The translations under genes were made by a program, and so were the position numbers. Below, piece after piece: positions 7,801 to 15,888 of a stretch of DNA of 19,014 bases. Position 1 is the first letter of the stretch. Each line of letters starts with the position of its first letter. The notes under the pieces were generated by a model, which saw only the letters and a list, made by a program, of their open reading frames with translations, was not told where the DNA came from and did not search any database. This stretch comes from Aureobasidium sp. EXF-3400 (Eukaryota; Ascomycota; Dothideomycetes; Dothideales; Saccotheciaceae): the NCBI GenBank assembly GCA_024195585.1, contig SWBL01000577.1:1-19014 (forward strand), in the 5' to 3' direction.

Positions 7801-9050
7801 ATGTTCGCTGCACGCGCTGACCAAGAAAATCTGGCTTATGCCCATCAAGCTGCCGCCGCTGCGAAACCATTGAACCAACAGGCAAAAACTCCCGCCAACA
7901 AGGCTCCCAAGACACCCTTCCGACGCAACCAAAATGACGAAAACGACAATTTCCAGTCCAGCTTCAAGATAACCAAGAAGACGGCACAAAAGGCTAACCT
8001 GGACCCCAATGCCTTCATCACACCGGCTGGCCCACGCAATCGCGCCCCACTGGGCATGAAAACAACCAACGCCAAGGCAAAGACACCAGCTCCCTTGACC
8101 ATCAAAGCATCCGCTCAGAAAACTCTCAGTCCCCGGCTGCGCAGACAGAAGGTCAAGATCCATCAAGCCGAACCCGTTCAGCAGGTGCAAGATGATGGTG
8201 TGCCAGACATTGAGTATATGCCTCCTAGATCCATCCGTAAGTGCGTCCTTGATTTTTTCACGGTCCCACCGACTGACCCTTCCCAGCCCTACCTGATCAT
8301 CCAGACACAATCCATGAACGAGACTACTCGATTCTTTCCCCCGCGTACGCTACCACCGGCTTTTGGGGCGCCTTTGAGAACGCCCCTGATGAGCACGGCG
8401 TGCGTCCAACTGAACGCAAGAATCGCGAATTGATGGCTCGTACCGATAAGATACAACAAGACATCATTCGCAGGGCTCTCGAAGCTGATGACTTCCTCAA
8501 CCTCGATCTTACAAAGGTTCGTCAGAGCTTCGAAGAGAAGGAGCAGCAATCCAGAGCTCCCTCCAGCCTGTCGGCCCGACGTGCTGTTAGTGCTCTGTCG
8601 AGGTCTTCGTCAACCACGGCACTTGGTCCTCGCTTCGCTGCCCCCACAGCGACCGCTGCTGCTCGCTCACGTACGATCAACGCTGTTCGCCCTGCGCCTC
8701 GTAAGCCTATCTCATCTTCGACTGCTCCAACCTCATCATCGGCTCGCCATGCCAATGCCACTGCCACTTCACGCAACACACTCGGCTATGCTAGAGGACG
8801 TGCCGTATCTGCTGCTTCAAGACGCCCAATCTCGACTCTTCATGACAAGCCCGCTACACCTACAGAGAAGAAGACCAGAACTTTGTTGGAGAATCTGATG
8901 GCCGACGATGCCGAGGTCGAAGAGCTTATTCGCGAACGCAACGCCCGTATGGAAGTCGACGACGCTCCTGTAGAGCCTATGAACAAGCTCTCGATCCTCT
9001 ACGATGAAGACGACGAGTACAAAGACTTCCAGCTCACCATGCCCGAGTGA
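7801..9050 (+). CDS. Securin-like protein (Cut2/Pds1 type), 399 aa
   Basis: Two exons: 7801-8236 and 8287-9050, with a 50-nt intron (GTAAGT, CTGAC, CAG). The product is 399 residues, low-complexity, Ala/Ser/Arg/Pro rich. Visible marks: DQEN at residues 7-10, where securins carry a KEN degron; several TP/SP sites suited to CDK (TPFR at 38, SPRL at 110); RAPLG at 81-85; and DIEYMPPR at 136-143 followed by PLPDHPD. The DIEYMPP block resembles the conserved separase-binding segment of fungal securins, where Pro sits at the position of the cleavage-site Arg of the ExxR separase motif. A Ser/Arg-rich basic middle and an acidic C-terminus (DEDDEYKDF) follow. The expected role is inhibition and chaperoning of separase until anaphase, ended by APC/C degradation. 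The assignment rests on motif and composition, since securins share little overall similarity; another cell-cycle substrate is possible. Confidence 0.65.
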
Positions 9051-9840
9051 GCAAGACGTCGTCTGTATCAATGTCTACTTCGTATAAGCAACACTCTTGA
9101 ATATGGGCTTTGTCACGAAAGATAAACTCCAACTACATTCGTTTTCTCATGCCACTGATGATTTCTACGCCCGCTCTATGCTCTACATGCACCATATCTC
9201 ATACTGCATGGTTTTGGTGTTCAAGCAGATCGCACCAATCTCGGTTGCTGACTGCATTCTTTGTTCAACGGTTCTAAATGGATGATTCACTATTGGGTAC
9301 TCGGTTCTTGGCCCACAGGTGAATGGTGTTTTCTTGGTCGGCTCTACTGGTTATGTTGATGATATGGCTGGGAGAAGCCAATCACTCCATAGAATAGGTA
9401 AATGGTCGATGATAATACAATCGTTTGTTTCCTGAGTCTCAATCGTCTCTGTTGTAACGCGTATGACTATATCCTCCATCGCTCTATGACTTTGCAGGAT
9501 AATGCAAGGGTTGTAATCGTGTTCCCGCTGCGCATTCTTGCAAGGTATAGACTCACCTTTGGAGCCATTGGATCTCGACAGTAGCGGGAATAGGGTAGAA
9601 GATGGCGTTCCGTCAAGCGTGATGTTGCCTCGGTGCTGTACCATGACTGAATGACGTGAGTACAACTGGGTTCCACTTCCATATCAGAGGCGGCAGATCC
9701 ATCCTGGAAGTCGTCAATATGAAGAAGATTGAACCAAGATGGACATCCGATCCGAAGAACTCATCAGTCCAAGACGATGTAGTCACCATCTAATGACGTC
9801 CAGGTTCAACCTCAGAAGAGTTGTTTTCCCTCTGTTGTAT
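9051..9840. other. Intergenic, nothing recognised
   Basis: A 790-bp space between two 3' ends: the securin-like gene (+) and the 159-residue gene (-). Short open frames occur on both strands (for example about 9351-9682 minus), but they lack domains, consistent codon use or clear starts. No repeat, tRNA or element was recognised. Confidence 0.5.
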
Positions 9841-10320
9841 CTATGATGTACCCTGGGCAGGCTGAGACAGGTCGAGTTCCTTTCTCTCTACCCAGACAAC
9901 GTAGGTTTCTGATTCACTGCTGGCGCCAAACCTTAGACCACCATCATGGCGTCTTCGCACGCATCCTATCTGACCATCCGGACTCTCCTCAAAGTCGTCA
10001 TCAGGCACAGAGGAATAGTTTTTGCCATCGCGGAGATTTTCGTGTTCAGGCTCGATGGGTTTTCCAATAGTCCATTCTCCATATGGGCTATTTTTGTTGT
10101 GATGTGCATGAGCGGCTTTATTTGCAACTTTGCAGTTCATGTATACACCAAGTAGGTCATGCTCGAAAGTAGTGTATGGGCCTCCTCTGAGTTCCTGGAC
10201 GGTGTAAACATATCTTGGGACATACTTTGTTGAGCTGGTGGGCTGCAAAGACGAGGTAGCCTTTGGCTGCTCTCCGGGCAGAAGTTCCTCTACGGCCTTT
10301 CGCTTCTTGTCGTATGGCAT
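9841..10320 (-). CDS. Unrecognised small protein, 159 aa
   Basis: Intronless frame of 159 residues from the ATG at 10320; the frame extends upstream to 10353 only through a GTG. The N-terminus has a possible nuclear signal (KKRK at 5-8) and a Ser/Thr/Pro stretch. Residues 35-75 read as a compact unit, YVYTVQEL followed by a Gly-Pro turn, GVYMNCKVANKAA and HHNK. The end (139-149) contains YVVWVERKEL. The pattern of a beta strand, a GVY..AN.AA helix and a final VWVE strand recalls small fungal proteins with a conserved xVYxxxxxAN motif, but I cannot name a family. The middle is acidic (PDDDFEESPDG). It is divergent from the Gag-like gene, with the inverted-repeat element between them. A conserved fold seems likely; function is unknown. 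Confidence 0.6.
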   Translation of the reverse strand: MPYDKKRKAVEELLPGEQPKATSSLQPTSSTKYVPRYVYTVQELRGGPYTTFEHDLLGVYMNCKVANKAAHAHHNKNSPYGEWTIGKPIEPEHENLRDGKNYSSVPDDDFEESPDGQIGCVRRRHDGGLRFGASSESETYVVWVERKELDLSQPAQGTS

Positions 10321-10651
10321 GTTGATGCTTCGCAAGTCACTGGAGGGCGACACGATGGAGTCAAGTAGGTTGCTATAAGATTTAGATGAGACTGCACGAA
10401 TAGTGAATAATTAATGCTCAGTGGAGAAGGTCAAAGCGTATGTTCAGCACGAATAAATATCCTTGCAGGACCCCACCAAGGTCTATGTATGTAACGGACT
10501 CTCGGTAAACGTTTTCGAGTCTTGGGCGACTGTTTGAATCCAAGCAGCTGAGGTTCAGCAATCGTTGTTGCGTGAGAGAGACGCACCTGGGAACGCGCGC
10601 AAGAGCAAACAAATTGCTTGGCGCTTTGTGCACAATCACTATCGCGCTTTC
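10321..10651. promoter_or_regulatory. Upstream region of the 159-aa gene
   Basis: A 331-bp stretch between the start of the minus-strand gene and the left terminal inverted repeat. It contains an AT-rich patch near 10400-10415 (AATAATTAATG). The last five bases, CTTTC at 10647-10651, match the five bases after the right end of the element. No gene is seen. Confidence 0.45.
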
Positions 10652-10697
10652 GACGGTCGGTCAATGCGGCCACTGCGCCATAACTCTCAACTTTGCT

Positions 10698-10737
10698 GAT
10701 TTGCTCATTTGTTGATTTGCTAATTTGTACATTTGCT
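10698..10737 (+). repeat. 8-bp tandem units, left arm
   Basis: Five consecutive 8-bp units: GATTTGCT, CATTTGTT, GATTTGCT, AATTTGTA, CATTTGCT. The first unit is the inner end of the perfect inverted repeat; the others have diverged. Confidence 0.75.
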
Positions 10738-10900
10738 ATATTGTCTCCTATCGCAGCTGTTGCTAACTGATATATGCTACTTCCACATCGCGTATAGGAG
10801 CTGTTGCCTTCCCTTACTCTACTAATATACGTACGTATTCACAATTCTTGTCCAAGCCCGACCTCGCCGTCGCAGTTGACTCGAGGGGTGGGGTGAAAAC

Positions 10901-10962
10901 ATGGGGGTTTTAGTACTCGATGGATAAGACGACCCCTGCCTCGAGTACATGCACACCCCCAT
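10901..10962. repeat. Imperfect central hairpin
   Basis: ATGGGGGTTTTAGTACTCGA (10901-10920) pairs with TCGAGTACATGCACACCCCCAT (10941-10962) with a small internal loop, leaving a 20-nt loop. It lies at the centre of the inverted-repeat element, so the whole element could form a branched fold-back structure. Confidence 0.6.
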
Positions 10963-11092
10963 ATACGATGGCGACGCTATGTATGATATACTTATGATGC
11001 TAGGATCTGGCGTAAGAGAACAGTAGGGATGTTCCAGTAGTGGTGACAGTAAGGAGTGCTACCGGTGATATACGTGCGAAACCCAAGAAAAC

Positions 11093-11124
11093 AACAAATC
11101 AGCAAATTCGCAAATCAGCAAATC
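11093..11124 (-). repeat. 8-bp tandem units, right arm
   Basis: Four consecutive 8-bp units on the minus strand: GATTTGCT, GATTTGCG, AATTTGCT, GATTTGTT. They mirror the left-arm units but differ in number and sequence, while the adjoining outer 46 bp are identical between arms. Confidence 0.75.
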
Positions 11125-11226
11125 AGCAAAGTTGAGAGTTATGGCGCAGTGGCCGCATTGACCGACCGTCCTTTCGGGACATCAACACCCGAAATAAACG
11201 TCTTTTCGATCCACTCAACGCGCATC

Positions 11227-14106
11227 ATGGCAGCCAGCGCAATGAGTGGTCGTCTTACACTCTGTGACCCACTGGTGAAAGAGCTCGCGCAGGCCAGTTG
11301 CGTTCACGAGAAATACTACGATGCTTTACCAAAACTACAGGGCGAAGCTAACTGGCAAGGATGGAGCGACGCACTACAACACGCCGCGTTGATGGCTGGT
11401 ACTGATGGTGTCCTCAATGGTGAATCGAAGCATCCAAAATCACTCGAAGGCAAGCAATGTACTACTGCAGAATGGAACGACAACATCAAGCGTACTGCTA
11501 TTTGGCGATCTCGCAACGAAAGTCTACTGAAGGCTATGCGCGGTGCCGCAGACAGTGACCTCAACAACCTCGGAGCCTCGAACGCACATGATACTTATGT
11601 CAACCTCAGATCGAGATATCACACTTCCGATAATCAGCGAGCATTCGGACTGTTCAGTGAGGACCTCATCGTGAACTATGAACCCGACATCCCACCCGAA
11701 GAGATCGCCGATCAGTTCCAAAATGCTTTCAACCAGTACAATCAATTGGTCGGCGACAACATCGAGCAGCGTCTTCCGGAGAACTTCTTGAAGATGGCCT
11801 TTCTCGATTCACTAGCCTCTAGTTACGATGATTGGCGCAGAGCACTATTGAGAGAGCGTAACGTTCTGGCACTGGGCCAAGTATCGACTCTGACTTTCAA
11901 TGAGCTTGTCGAGCTGGCTGTAGTCGAGCACAATCAACTCTTACAAGATCAGACAAAGGACCCCATCCTCACATCTGCACCTGTACCACTTGCCCAACAA
12001 GCGCCAAAGCGTGATATCTCTCACGTCGACGAGGCGTCTCAACAAGCTTTACATAGACCGTGCAGTCTGCCCCATCACTCGAGCGGTAAACACACAAACC
12101 AAACCTGTGAGACTCAAAACCCTCGACTGCGCAAGCTGAACTGGACAGCTACCAAGGAGGACCAGATGTTTCTCACAGAACACCCGGAAATTGAGAATCC
12201 GCAAGTAAGCATCATTCCTGAAATCAGCAATCCTCCTGAGCTGGATCCACACAGGCCGTGCAGTCTGCGTCATCACCAAAGTGCCAAACATACGGATCAA
12301 ACCTGTAAGACCCAAAATCCTGCATTGCGCAGACCAAATTGGAAACCTAATAAGGAAGACCTGAAATATCTTGAAAAGCATCCGGCAGTTGAACCCCCAC
12401 AACTGAGCAACACATCTCGAGCCGAGGGATCTTCCCAGCCAAGATTGCACGAACGGTGCAGTCTGCCTCATCATCCAAACGGCAAACACACCAATGAAAC
12501 CTGCAAGACTCAAAATCCCCGAATGCGCCCAGAGAAGTGGAAACCCAGCAAGGCCGACCAGATTTATCTCGCGGAACACCCAGAAATTGAGAACTCGCAA
12601 CTGAGTAACAGCTCTTTGAACAAATCTGAGAACGGTCTTGGGAGTGGGTCTAGAGACATCTCTGAGAGTGATTCAGAAAGCAAAGATAATGGTAGACAAA
12701 CTACGTCTGCTAGCGGTCAAAACAACACTTCTGCCAGCGGTCGAAATGGCACATCTAGAGGACAGGATGATAACAACGAGTATCCTGGTCAGAGGCCCAC
12801 AGTTGACGAAGCTTGGGCGCGTTTTGCAGCCGCACGATACGGCGAGGTACAAGCACAGATAGATCTTGTCACTCGAGCTGTCGGTGGAAGCCAAAATCTC
12901 AGCAAGGGTCACAATAAAGATGCACCTCTTCTGGAGAACATATCTGGAAAGTGGCTGCTCTATGACAAGGAGCACATTTCAGGAACGGCCGATAACTATC
13001 ACATCCAGTTTTGGGAGACGACCACGAAGAGACAGAGACAAACACATCCGAAATACCAACAATATCAAGGGAGATTGATAGTTGGACCTCATGAGCTTTC
13101 GGAACCCTTCGTTATCGCCAACGTCCTGCCTCCGTCTCGTGTCACGGGTCGCTCGATATCGATGCATTTCAGACGGCTGGGTGGTAAGTCCTACGAGGGA
13201 AAAGTTACCTTCTGGGGCAATGGGAAGATGTTTGTTACCCTTCCATCATCTGTTCTCAATCTTCCGGACTGCAACGTTCCCCAGTTCAAGTTCGCAGGCC
13301 TCCGCTCAAGTCTTGTTGGCGATCCACGTAATGCAGGCACCCAGGCGAGCACAGGCAGTTTTGCTGACAACACTGACCCTGAGGCTGGCGTTGGGATTCA
13401 CAGTCACCCTGCTGAGACTCTCAAGCATAATGGTCGCGTTGAAGCAACAGCTGGCTATGATCGAGTTATCAGAACAGAACGAAGTACTAGTGTGGCCGTC
13501 AAAGTTGAGCAGGAGGACTCAGATATGATCATGAGTGATAATGATCAGGACTCCACAGCTATTGCTATCAAAAGTGAAGCTTTTAAGTCCAGCGACTCGG
13601 ACGATGAGTTAGCAGATGATGCCGCGACCATCATCGACATGGTACAGCGACAGAAAGATTCTCTCCGCGGAGGTCTAGTCGCTCCCCTTCAAGACCTTCC
13701 CGGCATATGGTCCTTCCACTCTCCAGACTACAAGCAAGATTTCGGTCAAGGCATCCAAATCTCATTCTACGATCGTGTGGACCATGATCTTGCGGAACGA
13801 ATGTGTGCTCCTGGCCACTGCAAACCAAGCACCGATCAGATACGTTATTGTGGAGAACTGCGCTTCAAGGCAAAGGAAGGAGAACGCGATTGGTCCTGTC
13901 TCATCAAGCAGTTTGTCGTTCCAAAGCAGGCCTCTGTGGCTCCTGTGAAGATCCAGTCATGGGACCCTCTCAGCAAGCGCATAATCTTCATAACTGCCTG
14001 GTTCTTGGGTGGCGGCGCAATGTCCATGAGTATTCCAACCACCTACATTCCCAACTATCAAGGTCAGAAGACTTTGCTCACCTTTTCTGGGGTCAAGCGC
14101 GGATAG
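11227..14106 (+). CDS. Gag-like protein with triple Cys-His repeats, 959 aa
   Basis: Intronless; the first in-frame ATG is 11227 (ATCATGG), since upstream the frame opens only from a GTG at 11056 through the inverted repeat. Residues about 30-240 resemble Ty1/copia (UBN2-type) Gag: W-QGWSDAL, WNDNIKRTAIW, A-DTYVNLRSRY, then LPENFLKMAFLDSLASSYDDW and LTFNELVELAVVEH. Three 66-residue repeats start at C279, C345 and C411, each with C-S-L-x-H-H-x4-K-H-T-x3-C, a conserved TQNP, a Trp and HPxxE; they look like modified zinc knuckles. A Ser/Asn-rich linker follows. Two similar beta-rich segments (about 569-690 and 818-950) are separated by an acidic stretch with VKVE (758-761) and IKSE (781-784). 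No protease, integrase or reverse transcriptase motif follows within the window and no LTRs are seen. It may be a domesticated capsid gene or a lone element fragment; the long intact frame favours selection. The function is unknown. Confidence 0.75.
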   Translation: MAASAMSGRLTLCDPLVKELAQASCVHEKYYDALPKLQGEANWQGWSDALQHAALMAGTDGVLNGESKHPKSLEGKQCTTAEWNDNIKRTAIWRSRNESLLKAMRGAADSDLNNLGASNAHDTYVNLRSRYHTSDNQRAFGLFSEDLIVNYEPDIPPEEIADQFQNAFNQYNQLVGDNIEQRLPENFLKMAFLDSLASSYDDWRRALLRERNVLALGQVSTLTFNELVELAVVEHNQLLQDQTKDPILTSAPVPLAQQAPKRDISHVDEASQQALHRPCSLPHHSSGKHTNQTCETQNPRLRKLNWTATKEDQMFLTEHPEIENPQVSIIPEISNPPELDPHRPCSLRHHQSAKHTDQTCKTQNPALRRPNWKPNKEDLKYLEKHPAVEPPQLSNTSRAEGSSQPRLHERCSLPHHPNGKHTNETCKTQNPRMRPEKWKPSKADQIYLAEHPEIENSQLSNSSLNKSENGLGSGSRDISESDSESKDNGRQTTSASGQNNTSASGRNGTSRGQDDNNEYPGQRPTVDEAWARFAAARYGEVQAQIDLVTRAVGGSQNLSKGHNKDAPLLENISGKWLLYDKEHISGTADNYHIQFWETTTKRQRQTHPKYQQYQGRLIVGPHELSEPFVIANVLPPSRVTGRSISMHFRRLGGKSYEGKVTFWGNGKMFVTLPSSVLNLPDCNVPQFKFAGLRSSLVGDPRNAGTQASTGSFADNTDPEAGVGIHSHPAETLKHNGRVEATAGYDRVIRTERSTSVAVKVEQEDSDMIMSDNDQDSTAIAIKSEAFKSSDSDDELADDAATIIDMVQRQKDSLRGGLVAPLQDLPGIWSFHSPDYKQDFGQGIQISFYDRVDHDLAERMCAPGHCKPSTDQIRYCGELRFKAKEGERDWSCLIKQFVVPKQASVAPVKIQSWDPLSKRIIFITAWFLGGGAMSMSIPTTYIPNYQGQKTLLTFSGVKRG
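12061..12600 (+). repeat. 198-bp in-frame tandem repeat, three copies
   Basis: The codons for the first Cys of each unit begin at 12061, 12259 and 12457, exactly 198 bp apart. The units share the Cys-His block and the TQNP/HPxxE region, while about 15 codons between blocks have diverged. This indicates two in-frame duplication steps followed by selection on the Cys-His part. Confidence 0.85.
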
Positions 14107-15329
14107 GTAAGACACTGTTGATCAAAGTTTGTTGGCAAGAAACGTGGAGATGGTTAGAGAAAGAAGGAATTACAATAATGCACAGTGTTCACAAACTCAG
14201 GGATCTCGTCTGGAAGAGGCTTCGAGTGTGAGGCGTTTCAGTGGTCGTTGTGGTTGGCCTGGAAGTGATGTGTATTTTGCTGATGACTGAAGAGTACATG
14301 GTCGATCTGATATATAGCTCGTCTCACTCGTACCAACTTTGCTTCGGCCTGTCAGCTGGTTTGCGCTTTCCTCGGCTTGTTTTCTCCTTCTATCACTCCC
14401 TTCCCCACCGGGTGGTCTTGCTTCTCTGTAATCCACACACGAGCTCCGATGCTGTGGGATCCAATAGCTTCGAGAGCTCCTCTAATTTCCACATCAACAA
14501 GACACCAAACTTACGTGCTTGTATGAGAACAGGCATCTCCCGTAGTCTTCCATGGTTGAAAATTACTACGCAAGATTGGCGGTCATCTTTCGTTCAAACT
14601 CTTCCGAAATGCTCATCTAGCTCGTGGTACTAGTCACCCTGGTCGGATTGCATCATAATTATCTCGGAGCCTTCTCAATAGCTCACAATATATACGTCGA
14701 GGTTAAAGCATTCTATCATCCTTATATCCTCAGAAGACTTACACACGAGCCCACTAACGTTGTTGTTGTCGTTAAACATCATGATCACCCATCTTTGAGG
14801 AAAACTGATCCTCGGGACATCGTTTTCAACGCATCAGGGTGTAGCAGACCAACTATCAACCAACATGCATATACGTCAACCACTTTGCGCAATCGGCAAC
14901 ATGAACATCAGGCAGCTTCTCTATACTCAATACACCAGAACACACCAACAAAGACAAACTAAGTCGAGTAACACATATCACAAACAAGATCACGTGCAAT
15001 GGTTGAAGCTTTATCTGTCAACCCCCAAGTTCTAGACCGCTCCGACCGCATTGCCCCCTCATCCGGATGTCCGCGCATGCAATTTGGAATTTCGCCATGT
15101 CTACCTATCATAAAGGCAATATATACCGAGAGTTCACGCAGCAACGACTGAAGCGAAACATAACCAAGCAAATCATCTTTCTAGCACAATAAAAGCGGAG
15201 TCGTTCACACGTTAAAGGAGCATTGAAACCCACAGAACACGTTCTTACGATTTACTGAACTACTCGTACATCCAACCATTATATTGCGAACGAATTTTAC
15301 GAAAACAAGACGAACACAACACATCAACA
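14107..15329. other. Intergenic, no gene recognised
   Basis: A 1.2-kb space between the Gag-like gene and the GFA gene, both on the plus strand. Frames at 14241-14633 and 14624-14962 are open by chance; they show no conserved domain. I searched by eye for polymerase, integrase or protease remnants (catalytic DD, HHCC, DSG/DTG contexts) and found none. A CACGTG box lies at 14991-14996, 334 bp before the GFA start, and the last 60 bp before that ATG are A/C-rich, as expected of a leader. Confidence 0.5.
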
Positions 15330-15804
15330 ATGGGCAAGGGATCCTGCTACTGCGGTAAAATCGCATTCTCCTTCTCAGGGGAACCAGCCAACAAGGCAAG
15401 TCCCCCACCTCTCCCTCCCACCCTCCTCCTTCCCAACTAACCGGCAAAAACAGGCAGTATGCCACTGCACCGACTGCCGCAAGATCTCCGGCTCGGCCTT
15501 CACGACCAACATAATCATTCCCACCAACCAATTCTCCGTTGACTCCGGCACACCCAAAAAGTTTTCCGCAAAGGCAGATTCAGGAAGAACGGTCACTACA
15601 GTATTCTGTGGAGACTGTGGAAGCAATTTGTGGAGGGAGGGTGATATGAGTACTGCAGAGGGTATTTTGGTGGTTAGAGCTGGTGTGTTGGATGGAGAGG
15701 GGGCTTTGGATGAGGCGGGTCCGAAGGCGGAGGTGTACACATGTGAGAGGGCTGGGTGGTTGGAGAAGATTGGAGGGTCGGAGCAGTTTGAGAAGTTTTT
15801 CTAG
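15330..15804 (+). CDS. GFA/CENP-V-fold zinc protein, 138 aa
   Basis: Two exons: 15330-15395 and 15454-15804. The 58-nt intron begins GCAAGT rather than GT, has a CTAAC branch point (AACTAACC) and ends ACAG; without it the frame breaks, with it a complete domain forms. The 138-residue product has the seven family cysteines: C6-x-C8, C25-x-C27-x2-C30 and C74-x2-C77, in the order seen in glutathione-dependent formaldehyde-activating (GFA, PF04828) proteins, which bind two zinc ions. Marks include GSCYCGKI at the start, VCHCTDCRK, SGSAF and FCGDCGSNLW. The whole domain fills the protein, so it is a small single-domain member. Most fungal members are uncharacterised; a role in glutathione-linked aldehyde handling is possible but unproven. 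Start context AACAATGG is good. Its stop is only 84 bp from that of MDM10 on the other strand. Confidence 0.88.
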
Positions 15805-15888
15805 GGGAGAAGTTTGAGAGAGGAGATACCAGTTCACATTTGTTAGCACTGGAGTTTATCTGGGTAGCAAGAGGGGGTATCAATGCGG

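Larger units (their letters stand above)
10652..11170. mobile_element. MITE-like element with 54-bp inverted repeats
   Basis: The left end (10652-10705) and right end (11117-11170) are perfect reverse complements over 54 bp, beginning GACGGTCGGTCAATGCGGCC. Both outer edges are flanked by the same 5 bp, CTTTC (10647-10651 and 11171-11175), which fits a target-site duplication. Inside each arm the repeat passes into diverged 8-bp units (GATTTGCT type). The 411-bp interior has further hairpins and no reading frame for a transposase, so the element would be non-autonomous. Total length is 519 bp. The superfamily is not assigned; a 5-bp duplication does not match the usual TA of Tc1/mariner, 3 bp of PIF, 8 bp of hAT or about 9 bp of Mutator. 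It sits between two divergent genes, 57 bp from the probable start of the Gag-like gene. Identical arms suggest a recent insertion or gene conversion. Confidence 0.75.

Noticed and set aside
9351..9682. Overlapping minus-strand frames after the securin-like gene
   Set aside because: Two frames overlap with similar length, no domains, and no splice model joins them to a neighbour.
10431..10673. Minus-strand frame through the left inverted repeat
   Set aside because: It translates the same arm as the Gag-like upstream region and shows no protein-like pattern outside it.
10652..11170. Interpretation of the repeat pair as LTRs of a retrotransposon carrying the Gag-like gene
   Set aside because: The copies are inverted, not direct, lie on one side of the gene and lack TG...CA ends.
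11056..11226. N-terminal extension of the Gag-like gene
   Set aside because: It has no ATG (opens with GTG) and translates the inverted-repeat arm and 8-bp units; the first ATG at 11227 is a better start.
14624..14962. 112-codon plus-strand frame after the Gag-like gene, considered as pol remnant
   Set aside because: No protease, integrase or reverse transcriptase motif, no clear start context and no domain.
14991..14996. CACGTG box upstream of the GFA gene
   Set aside because: A single hexamer 334 bp from the start is expected by chance and has no supporting context.
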